Source: Streptomyces poonensis (lineage in GTDB: Bacteria; Actinomycetota; Actinomycetes; Streptomycetales; Streptomycetaceae). Taken from it: 64,000 nucleotides of DNA. Position 1 is the stretch's first letter. Each line of letters begins with the position of its first letter. The stretch lies in assembly GCF_014650915.1 (NCBI RefSeq), contig NZ_BMVW01000020.1:14524-78523 (forward strand), read 5' to 3'. A program made the translations under genes and the position numbers. Positions 32,649-41,326 of the stretch are shown here, piece by piece. The notes under the pieces are model-generated. The model was not told the DNA's origin and did no database searches. It saw only the letters and a list, made by a program, of their open reading frames with translations.

Positions 32649-33971
32649 ATGCCCACCAACACGAAGCACCGCCGCTTTGTGGCCACCGCTGTCGCCGTGA
32701 CACTCGGCGCCACCACGCTCGCGGCCTGCGGCTCGTCCGACGACGACAGTGATGCGCAGTCCGGGCCCGCGAAGCTGACGTACTGGACCTGGACGCCGGG
32801 CATGGACAAGGTCGTCGACCTGTGGAACAAGGGCCCCGGCAAGGAGCAGCAGATCACCGTCACGGTGAAGAAGCAGGCCTCCGGCGACACCCTCGTCACC
32901 AAGATCCTCACCGCGCACAAGGCGGGCAAGGGTCCCGACCTGGTGCAGGCCGAGTACCAGGCGCTGCCCACGCTGGTCAGCAATGACGCGGTCGCCGACA
33001 TCGCGGGCGAGGCCGGCGAGGCGGAGGGCGACTTCGCCGAGGGCGTCTGGCAGCAGACGACGCTGGGCACGGACGCGGTCTACGCGATCCCGCAGGACAT
33101 CGGGCCGATGATGTTCTACTACCGCGAGGACCTGTTCAAGGAGTACGGCCTGACGGTGCCGACGACCTGGGACGAGTTCGCCGAGACCGCGCGGAAGCTG
33201 AAGGAGGAGGCTCCCGATGTGGACCTGACCACCTTCTCCGCCAACGACTCCGGACTGTTCGCGGGCCTCGCCCAGCAGGCTGGCGCCAAGTGGTGGACCA
33301 CCGAGGGCCAGAAGTGGAAGGTCGGCATCGACGACGCGGCGACGCAGAAGGTCGCCGACTTCTGGGGCGGTCTCGTCGAGGAGGGCGCCATCGACAACCA
33401 GCCGATGTACACCCCCGCCTGGAACAAGGCGCTCAACACCGGCAAGCAGATCGCCTGGGTGAGCGCCGTGTGGGCGCCGGGCACCCTGACCACCGCCGCC
33501 CCCGACACCGCGGGCAAGTGGAAGATGGCGCCGCTGCCGCAGTGGTCGAAGAGCGAGGACGTGACCGGCAGCTGGGGCGGTTCCTCCACCGCCGTGACCA
33601 CGGACTCCAAGCACAAGGAGGCCGCCGCCAAGTTCGCCACCTGGCTGAACACCGACCAGGAGGCGCTGGCCGCGCTGGCCAAGGAGGGCGGCATCTACCC
33701 GGCCGCGACGACCGCGCAGCTCAGCGAGGCGTTCGCGGAGCCGCCGGCCTACTTCTCGAACCAGCCGGACTTCTACACCCGGGCCGCCGCCATCGCCAAG
33801 ACCACGGCGCCGTCGGCGTGGGGTCCCAATGTGAACGTCGCGTACACCACCTTCAAGGACGCGTTCGCCGCCGCCGCGAAGGACAGGTCCGACTTCGGTG
33901 CCGCCCTGACGACGATGCAGGACGAGACGGTCGCCGACCTGGAGAAGCAGGGCTTCGAGGTCGCCGAGTGA
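32649..33971 (+). CDS. ABC sugar-binding lipoprotein (galacto-oligosaccharide system)
   Basis: 440 residues. Lipoprotein signal peptide ends LGATTLAACGSS with the lipobox L-A-A-C (Cys at about residue 27). The mature part is an extracellular solute-binding protein of the carbohydrate family 1 type (LTYWTWTPGMDKVVDLWN at the N-lobe; PMMFYYREDLFKEYGL and TWDEFAETARKL at the hinge). By context it binds galacto-oligosaccharides released by GH53. First gene of a coupled operon binding protein - two permeases - LacI. Confidence 0.88.
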   Translation: MPTNTKHRRFVATAVAVTLGATTLAACGSSDDDSDAQSGPAKLTYWTWTPGMDKVVDLWNKGPGKEQQITVTVKKQASGDTLVTKILTAHKAGKGPDLVQAEYQALPTLVSNDAVADIAGEAGEAEGDFAEGVWQQTTLGTDAVYAIPQDIGPMMFYYREDLFKEYGLTVPTTWDEFAETARKLKEEAPDVDLTTFSANDSGLFAGLAQQAGAKWWTTEGQKWKVGIDDAATQKVADFWGGLVEEGAIDNQPMYTPAWNKALNTGKQIAWVSAVWAPGTLTTAAPDTAGKWKMAPLPQWSKSEDVTGSWGGSSTAVTTDSKHKEAAAKFATWLNTDQEALAALAKEGGIYPAATTAQLSEAFAEPPAYFSNQPDFYTRAAAIAKTTAPSAWGPNVNVAYTTFKDAFAAAAKDRSDFGAALTTMQDETVADLEKQGFEVAE

Positions 33972-34978
33972 CCAGCACGCGCAAGGAGCCGTCCGGGGTC
34001 GTGGGGACCCCGGGCGGCCGCCCCACCCCGGTCGCGCGTACGTCCGGCGGCCGTCCCTCCCCCGCCCGTGCCCGCTCCCGCGGGCGCGGCGGCGCACCGT
34101 ATGTCTTCCTGCTCCCGGCGACCGTCCTGTTCGCCCTCTTCTTCGCGCTGCCCATCGGCTACGCGCTCTGGCTGAGCCTGCACAAGGTCGAGGTCAAGGG
34201 CCTCGGTCTGGGCGCGGGGGCGCGGCAGGAGGTGTGGGCCGGCCTGGAGAACTACGCCGACGCCCTGACCGACTCCGAACTGCTGGCCGGCGCGCTGCGC
34301 GTGGTCGGGTACGGTGCGATCGTGGTCCCGGTGATGCTGGGCCTGGCGCTGGTGTTCGCGCTGATGCTGGACAGCGAGAAGGTCCGGCTGACCCGCTTCA
34401 CCCGGCTCGCGATCTTCCTGCCGTACGCCGTCCCGGGCGTTGTCGCGGCGCTGCTGTGGGGCTTCCTCTACCTGCCGGACGTGAGCCCCTTCTACTTCGT
34501 CCTCGACGAGCTCGGGCTGCCGCAGCCGGACCTGCTGGACGGCGGGCCGCTGTACCTCGCCCTGTCGAACATCGCGGTGTGGGGCGGCACCGGCTTCAAC
34601 ATGATCGTCATCTACACCTCGCTCCAGTCGATCCCGAACGAGGTGTACGAGGCCGCGCGGCTGGACGGCGCCACACCGCTGCAGATCGCGCTGCGGATCA
34701 AGATCCCGATGGTGGCGCCGTCGCTGGTGCTGACCTTCTTCTTCTCGATCATCGCGACGCTCCAGGTGTTCAGCGAGCCGACCACCCTCAAGCCCCTCAC
34801 CAACTCCGTCTCCACGACGTGGAGTCCGCTGATGAAGGTGTACCAGGACGCCTTCGGCAAGGGCGACATCCACGCGGCCGCCGCGGGCGCGGTGCTGATC
34901 GCCGTGGCCACGCTGGTCCTGTCCTTCGGCTTCCTGCGGGCCGCCAACTCCCGTTCCAAGCAAGAGGAAGCACGATGA
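33968..34978 (+). CDS. ABC sugar permease (MalF-type)
   Basis: 336 residues, GTG start overlapping the binding-protein stop by 4 bp. A basic, disordered N-terminus (1-42) is followed by six membrane helices; the EAA loop is EVYEAARLDGATPLQIALRI, the coupling helix for the ATPase. Partner of the permease at 34998. No ATPase gene is present, as usual for actinobacterial CUT1 importers, which share MsiK encoded elsewhere. Confidence 0.9.
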   Translation: MTSTRKEPSGVVGTPGGRPTPVARTSGGRPSPARARSRGRGGAPYVFLLPATVLFALFFALPIGYALWLSLHKVEVKGLGLGAGARQEVWAGLENYADALTDSELLAGALRVVGYGAIVVPVMLGLALVFALMLDSEKVRLTRFTRLAIFLPYAVPGVVAALLWGFLYLPDVSPFYFVLDELGLPQPDLLDGGPLYLALSNIAVWGGTGFNMIVIYTSLQSIPNEVYEAARLDGATPLQIALRIKIPMVAPSLVLTFFFSIIATLQVFSEPTTLKPLTNSVSTTWSPLMKVYQDAFGKGDIHAAAAGAVLIAVATLVLSFGFLRAANSRSKQEEAR

Positions 34979-35001
34979 CCCAGCAGGAGGCAGCACGATG
35001 A
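34975..35001 (+). other. Eight-codon coupled micro-ORF between permease genes
   Basis: ATG at 34975 overlaps the upstream stop (ATGA) and encodes MTQQEAAR before a TGA that again overlaps the next ATG at 34998 (ATGA). The flanking sequences GAGGAAGCACGATGA and GAGGCAGCACGATGA differ at one base, so the ribosome-binding-site-plus-start block has been duplicated. It likely relays translation from one permease to the other. Confidence 0.6.
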
Positions 35002-35906
35002 GTACTCTTGCCGTCCGCAAGTCCGCACCGGCCGCGGGGACCACGCCCGGCACCGCCCAGGGCCCGCCCGCGCGCCGCCGCCGTATCGCCCTCGTCCCGA
35101 CGCTCACCCTGGTGCTGGGCGCGCTGTACTGCCTGCTGCCGGTGGCCTGGGTGGTGATCGCGGCCACCAAGTCGGGCCGTGAGCTGTTCTCCACGTTCAC
35201 CTTCCTGCCGGGCACCGGCTTCGCGGACAACCTGTCCGACCTGAACGCCTACCGCGACGGCGTCTACTGGAAGTGGATGGGCAACTCCGCGCTCTACGCC
35301 GGCCTCGGCGCCCTGCTGTCCACCGCCGTCTCCGCGGTCAGCGGCTACGCGCTCGCGATCTACCGTTTCCGGGGCCGCGAGACCGTCTTCAGCATCCTCA
35401 TGGCGGGTGTGCTGATGCCACCGGTCATCCTCGCGATCCCGCAGTACCTGCTGCTGGCGAAGGCGGACCTGACGGACTCGTACTGGTCCGTGCTGCTGCC
35501 GCTGGTCCTCTCCCCGTACGGCGTGTACCTCGCCCGCATCTACGCAGCCGCCGCCGTGCCCGGTGACGTGGTGGAGGCCGGGCGGATGGACGGGGCGGGC
35601 GAGTGGCGGATCTTCACGCGGATCGCGCTGCCGATGATGGTGCCGGGGCTGGTGACGGTCTTCCTGTTCCAGTTCGTGGCCGTGTGGAACAACTTCCTGC
35701 TGCCGTACATCATGCTCAGCGACGACGAGAAGTTCCCGATCACGCTGGGTCTGTTCACGCTGCTGGAACAGGGATCCAACACCCCGGCGCTCTACACCCT
35801 CGTCATCACGGGCGCGCTGCTCGCGGTGCTGCCGCTGATCGCCCTGTTCCTGGCGGTCCAGCGGTTCTGGAGCCTCGACCTGCTGTCCGGGGCCGTAAAG
35901 TCATGA
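34998..35906 (+). CDS. ABC sugar permease (MalG-type)
   Basis: 302 residues, six membrane helices after a basic N-terminal tail. EAA loop GDVVEAGRMDGAGEWRIFTR. Preceded by AGCAGGAGGCAGCACG. Its stop overlaps the ATG of the LacI gene by 4 bp. Forms the heterodimeric membrane pore with the permease at 33968. Confidence 0.9.
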   Translation: MSTLAVRKSAPAAGTTPGTAQGPPARRRRIALVPTLTLVLGALYCLLPVAWVVIAATKSGRELFSTFTFLPGTGFADNLSDLNAYRDGVYWKWMGNSALYAGLGALLSTAVSAVSGYALAIYRFRGRETVFSILMAGVLMPPVILAIPQYLLLAKADLTDSYWSVLLPLVLSPYGVYLARIYAAAAVPGDVVEAGRMDGAGEWRIFTRIALPMMVPGLVTVFLFQFVAVWNNFLLPYIMLSDDEKFPITLGLFTLLEQGSNTPALYTLVITGALLAVLPLIALFLAVQRFWSLDLLSGAVKS

Positions 35907-36934
35907 CCATGAGCAACACGGGGGGCCGGCGCAGGCCGCCGACGATCCACGACGTGGCGCGCGAGGCCGGGGTGTCCCGGGGCACGGTGTCACGCGTCCT
36001 CAACGGCGGCCACTACGTCAGCCCCGCGGCCCAGGAGGCCGTCAACGCGGCGATCCGCAAGACGGGTTACGTCGTGAACCGGCACGCCCGCTCACTGATC
36101 ACCGGGCGGTCGGACTCGGTCGGCTTCCTGCTGACGGAGCCCCAGGAGAGGTTCTTCGAGGACCCCAACTTCAACGTCCTGCTGCGGGGCTGCACCCAGG
36201 CCCTGGCCGCCCACGACATCCCGTTGCTGCTGATGCTGGCGGGCACGAAGGACGAGCGGCGGCGCATCACGCGGTACATCACCGCCGGACACGTCGACGG
36301 GGTGCTGCTGGTGTCCAGTCACTCCGGGGACCCGGTCGCCGAGGAGCTGCGCGAGGCGGGCGTGCCGCTGGTCGCGTGCGGCAAGCCCATCGGGCTCGGC
36401 TCGAAGGTCAGCTATGTGGCGGCGGACGACCGGGACGGCGCCCGCGACATGGTGCGCCATCTGCTGTCACTGGGCCGTCGCCGCATCGGCGTGGTGACCG
36501 GGCCACTGGACACCCCGGGCGGTGTCGAGCGTCTCGCGGGCTACCGGGAGGTGCTCACCGAGGCGGGCGTCGGCGTGGAAGAGCGGCTGATCGTCTCCGG
36601 CGACTACAGCCGCGCCAGCGGTGAGGCGGGGGCGGAACGGCTGCTGGCACAGGCACCGGACGTGGACGCGGTGTTCGTCGCGTCGGACCTGATGGCACAG
36701 GGCGTGCTCAGCGCGCTGCGCCGGGCCGGCCGGCGGGTCCCCGAGGACGTGGCCGTGGGAGGTTTCGACGACTCCCCCGCCGCCACGGCCGCCACCCCGG
36801 CCCTCACCACGATCCGCCAGCCCTGGGACCGGATCAGCAACGAGATGGTGCGGGTGCTGCTGGCGCAGATCGGCGGGGAGGACCCGGCGGCGGTGATCCT
36901 TCCGACGGAACTGGTGCGGCGGGACTCGACCTGA
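35903..36934 (+). CDS. LacI-family repressor of the galactan locus
   Basis: 343 residues. Helix-turn-helix at about 12-33 (PTIHDVAREAGVSRGTVSRV) with the hinge helix NRHARSLITGR, then a periplasmic-binding-protein-like effector domain (DSVGFLLTEPQERFFEDPNF, GHVDGVLLVSSHSGD, GGFDDSPAATAATPALTTIR). Coupled to the permease by an ATGA overlap, so it is autoregulated through the operon promoter at 32550. Likely ligand is galactose or a galacto-oligosaccharide. A second ATG lies 6 bases downstream. Confidence 0.88.
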   Translation: MTMSNTGGRRRPPTIHDVAREAGVSRGTVSRVLNGGHYVSPAAQEAVNAAIRKTGYVVNRHARSLITGRSDSVGFLLTEPQERFFEDPNFNVLLRGCTQALAAHDIPLLLMLAGTKDERRRITRYITAGHVDGVLLVSSHSGDPVAEELREAGVPLVACGKPIGLGSKVSYVAADDRDGARDMVRHLLSLGRRRIGVVTGPLDTPGGVERLAGYREVLTEAGVGVEERLIVSGDYSRASGEAGAERLLAQAPDVDAVFVASDLMAQGVLSALRRAGRRVPEDVAVGGFDDSPAATAATPALTTIRQPWDRISNEMVRVLLAQIGGEDPAAVILPTELVRRDST

Positions 36935-36991
36935 GGCCGCGGGGGCCCAGGGCCGGAAGCCGGGACCCCGCACGTCGTTGCGCACGCATTA

Positions 36992-37035
36992 GTTGCATGG
37001 TCAACGAACATGCCCAGGTCTGTTACCGTGCACGC
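36992..37035 (+). promoter_or_regulatory. marR promoter with GTTG/CAAC palindrome
   Basis: GTTGCATGGTCAAC (36992-37005) is an interrupted inverted repeat of the kind MarR proteins bind. A plausible -10 (TTACCG, about 37023-37028) lies 7 bases before the ATG at 37036, which suggests a leaderless transcript. GGTCAAC recurs before the aldehyde dehydrogenase gene at 38075. Confidence 0.45.
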
Positions 37036-37428
37036 ATGGCAGCCAACACGGCCGGCACCCGGCTCGAGGATCGGTGGCGGGACATCCTGTCGGTGCACGC
37101 GCGCACCATGTGTGAGATCGACCGCGCGCTCCACCCGCACGGCCTCGGCGCCAGCGACTTCGAGGTGCTCGACCTCCTCGTCTCCGCCGCGGCGGAGAAC
37201 TCCGGGGAGGCGTGCCGCGTACAGAACATCGCCTGCCGGGTGCATCTCAGTCAGAGCGCGCTGTCCCGGCTGATCGGCCGGCTGGAGAAGGACGGCCTCG
37301 TGGAACGCTCGATCTGCGAGGAGGACCGGCGCGGGGTGTGGGTCGCCCTCACCGAGAAGGGACGCGACCTGCACGCCCGGGTGCTGCCGCTGCAGCGCGC
37401 GGCCCTGTCCCGCACGCTGGACGGCTGA
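37036..37428 (+). CDS. MarR-family regulator
   Basis: 130 residues. The winged helix shows ACRVQNIACRVHLSQSALSR (recognition region) and the wing RLEKDGLVERSICEEDRRGVW, whose D-x-R-x motif is standard. Start chosen at the ATG after the -10 element; an upstream in-frame ATG at 36997 would fall inside the putative operator. Two extra cysteines (CRVQNIAC) might sense oxidants. Target by context: itself, and perhaps the aldehyde dehydrogenase/esterase genes beyond the SseB gene. Confidence 0.85.
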   Translation: MAANTAGTRLEDRWRDILSVHARTMCEIDRALHPHGLGASDFEVLDLLVSAAAENSGEACRVQNIACRVHLSQSALSRLIGRLEKDGLVERSICEEDRRGVWVALTEKGRDLHARVLPLQRAALSRTLDG

Positions 37429-37456
37429 CCGCGGCCGGCTCGGCCGTACGGCCTCA

Positions 37457-37891
37457 TCAGTCGTACGGCCTGGCCAGCAGGGTGCGGACCCCCTGGGGGG
37501 TCAGCGTCAGGCCGTAGGGAGAGGTCGCGTCTATGGTGAGCGACAGATCGCCGTCGGGCCACTGCGCGGCGAGCGCGCCCAGCGGCACCAGGCGGTAGCG
37601 CTCCACGGACGGCAGCAGCCCCGCCATCTCCGTCTCCGAGGTGAAGACGGGCACCACCTGTTCGCCTCCCGGCTGCTCCAGTACGGGCAGCGCCACGACC
37701 GTCGGATCGGTGGCGTCCTCGTCACTGGCGTCGTCCGGCACGGGGATCAGTACGTCGCTGTGGGCCAGCGTGTCGAGTGCGACCGCGTCGCCGGTGTCCT
37801 CGGCGAGCGTCGTCAGCGCCCGCTGCGCCGCGGTCACGGACTCGGGCGCGATGTGGTCGTACGCGGTGTGGTCGTACGGGGGTGTGTCCAT
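37457..37891 (-). CDS. SseB-like domain protein
   Basis: 144 residues. The middle and end (DPTVVALPVLEQPGGEQVVP, VFTSETEMAGLLPSVERYRL and LSLTIDATSPYGLTLTPQGV) match the SseB N-terminal domain, common in streptomycetes as a stand-alone protein of unknown role. An N-terminal YDHTAYDHI duplicates a tetrapeptide. ATG at 37891; the open frame extends far upstream but antisense to the aldehyde dehydrogenase and is not protein-like. Confidence 0.7.
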   Translation of the reverse strand: MDTPPYDHTAYDHIAPESVTAAQRALTTLAEDTGDAVALDTLAHSDVLIPVPDDASDEDATDPTVVALPVLEQPGGEQVVPVFTSETEMAGLLPSVERYRLVPLGALAAQWPDGDLSLTIDATSPYGLTLTPQGVRTLLARPYD

Positions 37892-38075
37892 GGCGGATCC
37901 CGGGGTAGTGGCGAAACGGACCACCCGGGACGGGGTCCGTTCCGGGCGCAACGGGGGTCGCGTACCCGAGCGGGCGACGGGCATGCCTGTGCACGGCCAT
38001 GAGGACGGACGGCACGCTTCCGTACAGCAGGGCGTTCCGCTCTGCAGCCGGTGACCTGTGGCTTTCGCCTCCTTG

Positions 38076-38140
38076 GTCAACTCTTGACTTGGCCGGGGCC
38101 GGAGCGCAGCATTCCCGTAACACAGTGAACGATAGTTCAC
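38076..38140 (+). promoter_or_regulatory. Two palindromes upstream of the aldehyde dehydrogenase gene
   Basis: GTCAACTCTTGAC (38076-38088) is a 5-bp inverted repeat overlapping a -35-like TTGACT (38084-38089). GTGAACGATAGTTCAC (38125-38140) is a perfect 6-bp inverted repeat with 4-bp spacer, 30 bases before the start codon. They may be sites for two regulators or one that loops. The 184 bp further left (37892-38075) hold nothing else I can name. Confidence 0.5.
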
Positions 38141-38170
38141 CGAGCGAACCGAATCCTCCGGAGCCGCACC

Positions 38171-39631
38171 ATGCCCATCACCCGCGACCTGTTCATCGGC
38201 GGCAAGGACGTCCCCGCAGCCTCCGGGCGCACCGAGGCGGACGTCAACCCCTACACCGGCGAGGTCTACGCCACCGTGGCCGCCGCCGGGCCGGAGGACG
38301 TGACGCGGGCGGTGGACGCGGCGGACGCCGCCTTCCCCGCATGGGCGGCCCTCTCCCCCTTCGCCCGCCGGGCGATCTTCCTGAAGGCGGCCGACCTGCT
38401 GGACGCGCGGAGCGGCGAGGCGGCCGACGTCATGGCGTACGAGGCGGGCGGCACCCGTCCGTGGGCGCACTTCAACGTGGCCCTTGCGGCGAACATCCTC
38501 CGTGAGGCCGCCGCGGCGGTCACCGCGCCGCGCGGCGAGGTGCTGAACGCGCAGGAGGAGGGCGTCCTCGGTCTCGCGGTGCGCGAACCGCTGGGCGTGG
38601 TCGCCGCGTTCGCGCCCTGGAACGCGCCCCTCATCCTGGGCGTACGGGCGGTCGCCGCGCCGCTGGCCGCCGGCAACACCGTGGTGGCCAAGCCCAGCGA
38701 GGACGCGCCGATCGCCTGCGGGCTGCTGATCGCGGACGTACTGCGCGAGGCCGGCCTGCCGGACGGCGTGCTCAACGTCGTCACCAACGCGCGCGAGGAC
38801 GCCGCGGTGGTGGCCGAGACCCTGATCGCCGACCCGCGGGTGCGTGCGGTCAACTTCACCGGCTCCACCGGCGTGGGCCGCGTCATCGGCGAGCACGCGG
38901 CGCGTCACCTCAAGCCCGCCGTCCTGGAGCTCGGCGGCAAGAACTCCGTGATCGTGCTGGACGACGCCGATGTCGACCACGCCGTGAACGCCGCCTGCTT
39001 CAGCGTGTTCATGAACGCCGGGCAGATCTGCATGTCCGGCGACCGCATTCTCGTCCACGAGTCCCTCGCGGAGGAGTTCACCGCCAAGTTCGTCGCGAAG
39101 GCCGCCGCGCTGCAGTCCGGCGACCCGGCGGACCCGACGACCGTGGTCGGCCCCCTGGTCACCAGGAAGTCGGCCGAGCGCGTGGCCGCCCTGGTCGCGG
39201 ACGCCGTCGCCAAGGGCGCGAAGGTCCTCACGGGCGGCACGGCGCCGGAGGGCGCGGTCCACCCGGCCACCGTCCTCACCGACGTACCGAAGGACGCCGA
39301 CCTCTTCCGCACCGAGTCGTTCGGCCCGCTGTGCGTGCTGACGACCTTCTCGGACGACGACGCCGCGATCGCCCTCGCCAACGACACCGAGAACGGCCTG
39401 ACCTGCGGCATCATCACCGAGAACGCCACCCACGGCCTGACCGTGGCACGCCGGATACACACCGGCATCGTGCACATCAACGACCAGTCCGTGGGCGACG
39501 AGCCGCACGCGCCGTTCGGCGGTGTCAAGGCGTCCGGCTACGGCCGGTTCGGCGGACGCTGGGGCATCGAGGCGTTCTCGAACACCCGTTGGGTGACCAT
39601 CGCCACGCAGCAGGCGCACTACCCCTTCTGA
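38171..39631 (+). CDS. Aldehyde dehydrogenase (aromatic/vanillin type)
   Basis: 486 residues, NAD(P)-dependent. Catalytic Cys287 (FMNAGQICMSGDR) and Glu253 (LELGGKN) are in place, as is the proton-relay PWNAPL and cofactor loop FTGSTGVGRVIG. The MNAGQICMSGDR form is typical of vanillin/salicylaldehyde dehydrogenases, so an aromatic aldehyde is a reasonable guess. Followed 83 bp later by a carboxylesterase on the same strand, so ester cleavage and aldehyde oxidation may be linked. Confidence 0.88.
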   Translation: MPITRDLFIGGKDVPAASGRTEADVNPYTGEVYATVAAAGPEDVTRAVDAADAAFPAWAALSPFARRAIFLKAADLLDARSGEAADVMAYEAGGTRPWAHFNVALAANILREAAAAVTAPRGEVLNAQEEGVLGLAVREPLGVVAAFAPWNAPLILGVRAVAAPLAAGNTVVAKPSEDAPIACGLLIADVLREAGLPDGVLNVVTNAREDAAVVAETLIADPRVRAVNFTGSTGVGRVIGEHAARHLKPAVLELGGKNSVIVLDDADVDHAVNAACFSVFMNAGQICMSGDRILVHESLAEEFTAKFVAKAAALQSGDPADPTTVVGPLVTRKSAERVAALVADAVAKGAKVLTGGTAPEGAVHPATVLTDVPKDADLFRTESFGPLCVLTTFSDDDAAIALANDTENGLTCGIITENATHGLTVARRIHTGIVHINDQSVGDEPHAPFGGVKASGYGRFGGRWGIEAFSNTRWVTIATQQAHYPF

Positions 39632-39714
39632 CGGTACGGCGGCATCGTCGTCACCGGACGCGGGCAGCCATGTCCGCCGGGTGAGACCGTTCGTTCGAGT
39701 CAGGGGAGCCATCG

Positions 39715-41229
39715 ATGAGCGTGACGGACCGGCCGCTGGCGGCCACGGCGGCGGGAACCGTGCGGGGTCTCTCCGAGGACGGCCTGGCGGTCTTCCGAGG
39801 GATTCCGTTCGCCGGGCCGCCGGTCGGTCCGGCCCGTTTCCTCGCACCGCGTCCCGTGGACCGCTGGGACGGCGTACGGGAGGCGACCGCGTTCGGCCCG
39901 CCGCCCCCGCAGGAGGCCATGACACCGGGGACGCCGCCGGCCCCCGGGCGGGCGGCGGGCGGCGGTGACGACTGGCTGACCGTCAACGTCTGGACGCCCG
40001 CGCCGGACCCCGCCGCCCGCCGGCCGGTGCTGGTGTGGATCTACGGCGGTGCCTACAAGTTCGGCTCCTCGGCCGAGCCGGGCTACGACGGTGGCCGGCT
40101 GGCCCGCGACGGCGGCCTGGTCGTGGTCAGCTTCAACTACCGCGTCGGTATGGAGGGGTTCGCCCGCATCCAGGGCGCTCCGGCCAACCGCGGGCTGCTC
40201 GACCAGGTCGCCGCCCTGCGGTGGGTGCAGGAGAACATCGCGGCCTTCGGCGGCGACCCGGACGAGGTCACCGTCTTCGGCGAGTCGGCCGGTGCCGGGT
40301 CGATCGCCGCGCTGCTGGCCATGCCCCGTGCGAAGGGCCTGTTCCGGCGGGCCATCGCCCAGAGCGTGCCCGGCACGTACTTCTCGGACGCGCTGGCCGC
40401 CGACATCGCCACCGCCCTGGCCCGGGAGGCCGGCGTGCGTCCGACAGCGGCCGATCTCTCCCGCGTGGACCCGTACGAGCTTCCCGAGGCCGTGGCGGCG
40501 CTCGACATGGGCCGGCACACCGGGCGCTGGGGCACGGTCGCGCACACCCCGACGCCGTACTCGCCCGTCGTGGACGGCGACGTCCTGCCGGTCGCGCCCT
40601 GGCAGGCCCTGGCGGACGGAGCCGCCCGGGACGTCGAGCTGATCGCCGGTCACACCCGGAACGAGTACCGGCTGTTCATCGCCCTCGACGGAGACCTCGG
40701 GCAGATCGACGACGTACGGGCGGCCACGGCGCTGCGCGTCTTCGGCCCCGGCCCCGATCCGGTACGGAGTTACCGTGCCGCGTTCCCCGGCGCCTCGGCC
40801 GAGCGCCTCTACGAACTCGTCCACTCCGACTGGCTGTTCCGCATGCCCACGCTCCGGCTCGCGGAGGCGCACACCGCCGGCGGCGGCCGGGCCCACGTCT
40901 ACGAGCTCACCTGGCCCGCTCCTGCGTTCGACGGCTGTCTGGGCGCCTGCCACGCGCTGGACCTCCCCCTCACCTTCGGCACCCTCGACGGCAACGAACT
41001 GCTCGGGCCGACACCGCCCGCCGAGGCCGAGAAGCTGTCGGCGCACATCCGCGCCGCCTGGACGGCCTTCGCCGCCACGGGCGACCCCGGCTGGCCCGGG
41101 TACGACACGGCGCGGCGCCTCACCCACGTCCTCGACGTCGAGCCCGTGGTGGCGGCCTACCCGGAGGAGGCGTCCCGCCGTCTCTGGGAGGGGCATGTCT
41201 TCGGGACGCTGCCGTTGACGGCGGGGTGA
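39715..41229 (+). CDS. Type B carboxylesterase
   Basis: 504 residues. Oxyanion/lid region VWIYGGAYKFGSSAEPGYDG, nucleophile Ser191 in FGESAGAGS, and GHTRNEYRLF (acid region); the catalytic histidine is expected in FDGCLGACHALDLPLTF. No signal peptide, so intracellular. Typical p-nitrobenzyl-esterase-like family with broad substrate range. ATG follows GGGGAGCC. Confidence 0.88.
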   Translation: MSVTDRPLAATAAGTVRGLSEDGLAVFRGIPFAGPPVGPARFLAPRPVDRWDGVREATAFGPPPPQEAMTPGTPPAPGRAAGGGDDWLTVNVWTPAPDPAARRPVLVWIYGGAYKFGSSAEPGYDGGRLARDGGLVVVSFNYRVGMEGFARIQGAPANRGLLDQVAALRWVQENIAAFGGDPDEVTVFGESAGAGSIAALLAMPRAKGLFRRAIAQSVPGTYFSDALAADIATALAREAGVRPTAADLSRVDPYELPEAVAALDMGRHTGRWGTVAHTPTPYSPVVDGDVLPVAPWQALADGAARDVELIAGHTRNEYRLFIALDGDLGQIDDVRAATALRVFGPGPDPVRSYRAAFPGASAERLYELVHSDWLFRMPTLRLAEAHTAGGGRAHVYELTWPAPAFDGCLGACHALDLPLTFGTLDGNELLGPTPPAEAEKLSAHIRAAWTAFAATGDPGWPGYDTARRLTHVLDVEPVVAAYPEEASRRLWEGHVFGTLPLTAG

Positions 41230-41295
41230 CCTCGTCGCGGGCCTACCTTCAGAGCCATATCAGAGGTGCGGTGTGATGCCCAAAAGAGCGGGGGT

Positions 41296-41301
41296 TAACA
41301 T
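41296..41301 (+). promoter_or_regulatory. -10 element of the GAPDH gene
   Basis: GGGGTTAACATGTG contains TAACAT (41296-41301), a good -10, 25 bp before the start codon. The following CTCGAAAGATATG carries the ribosome binding site. No clear -35. Confidence 0.45.
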
Positions 41302-41326
41302 GTGAGCGCCGCCTAGCTCGAAAGAT

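Noticed and set aside
37892..39925. Upstream extension of the SseB-like frame to 822 codons
   Set aside because: The extension is antisense to a clear aldehyde dehydrogenase and has no protein-like features; family similarity starts at the ATG at 37891.
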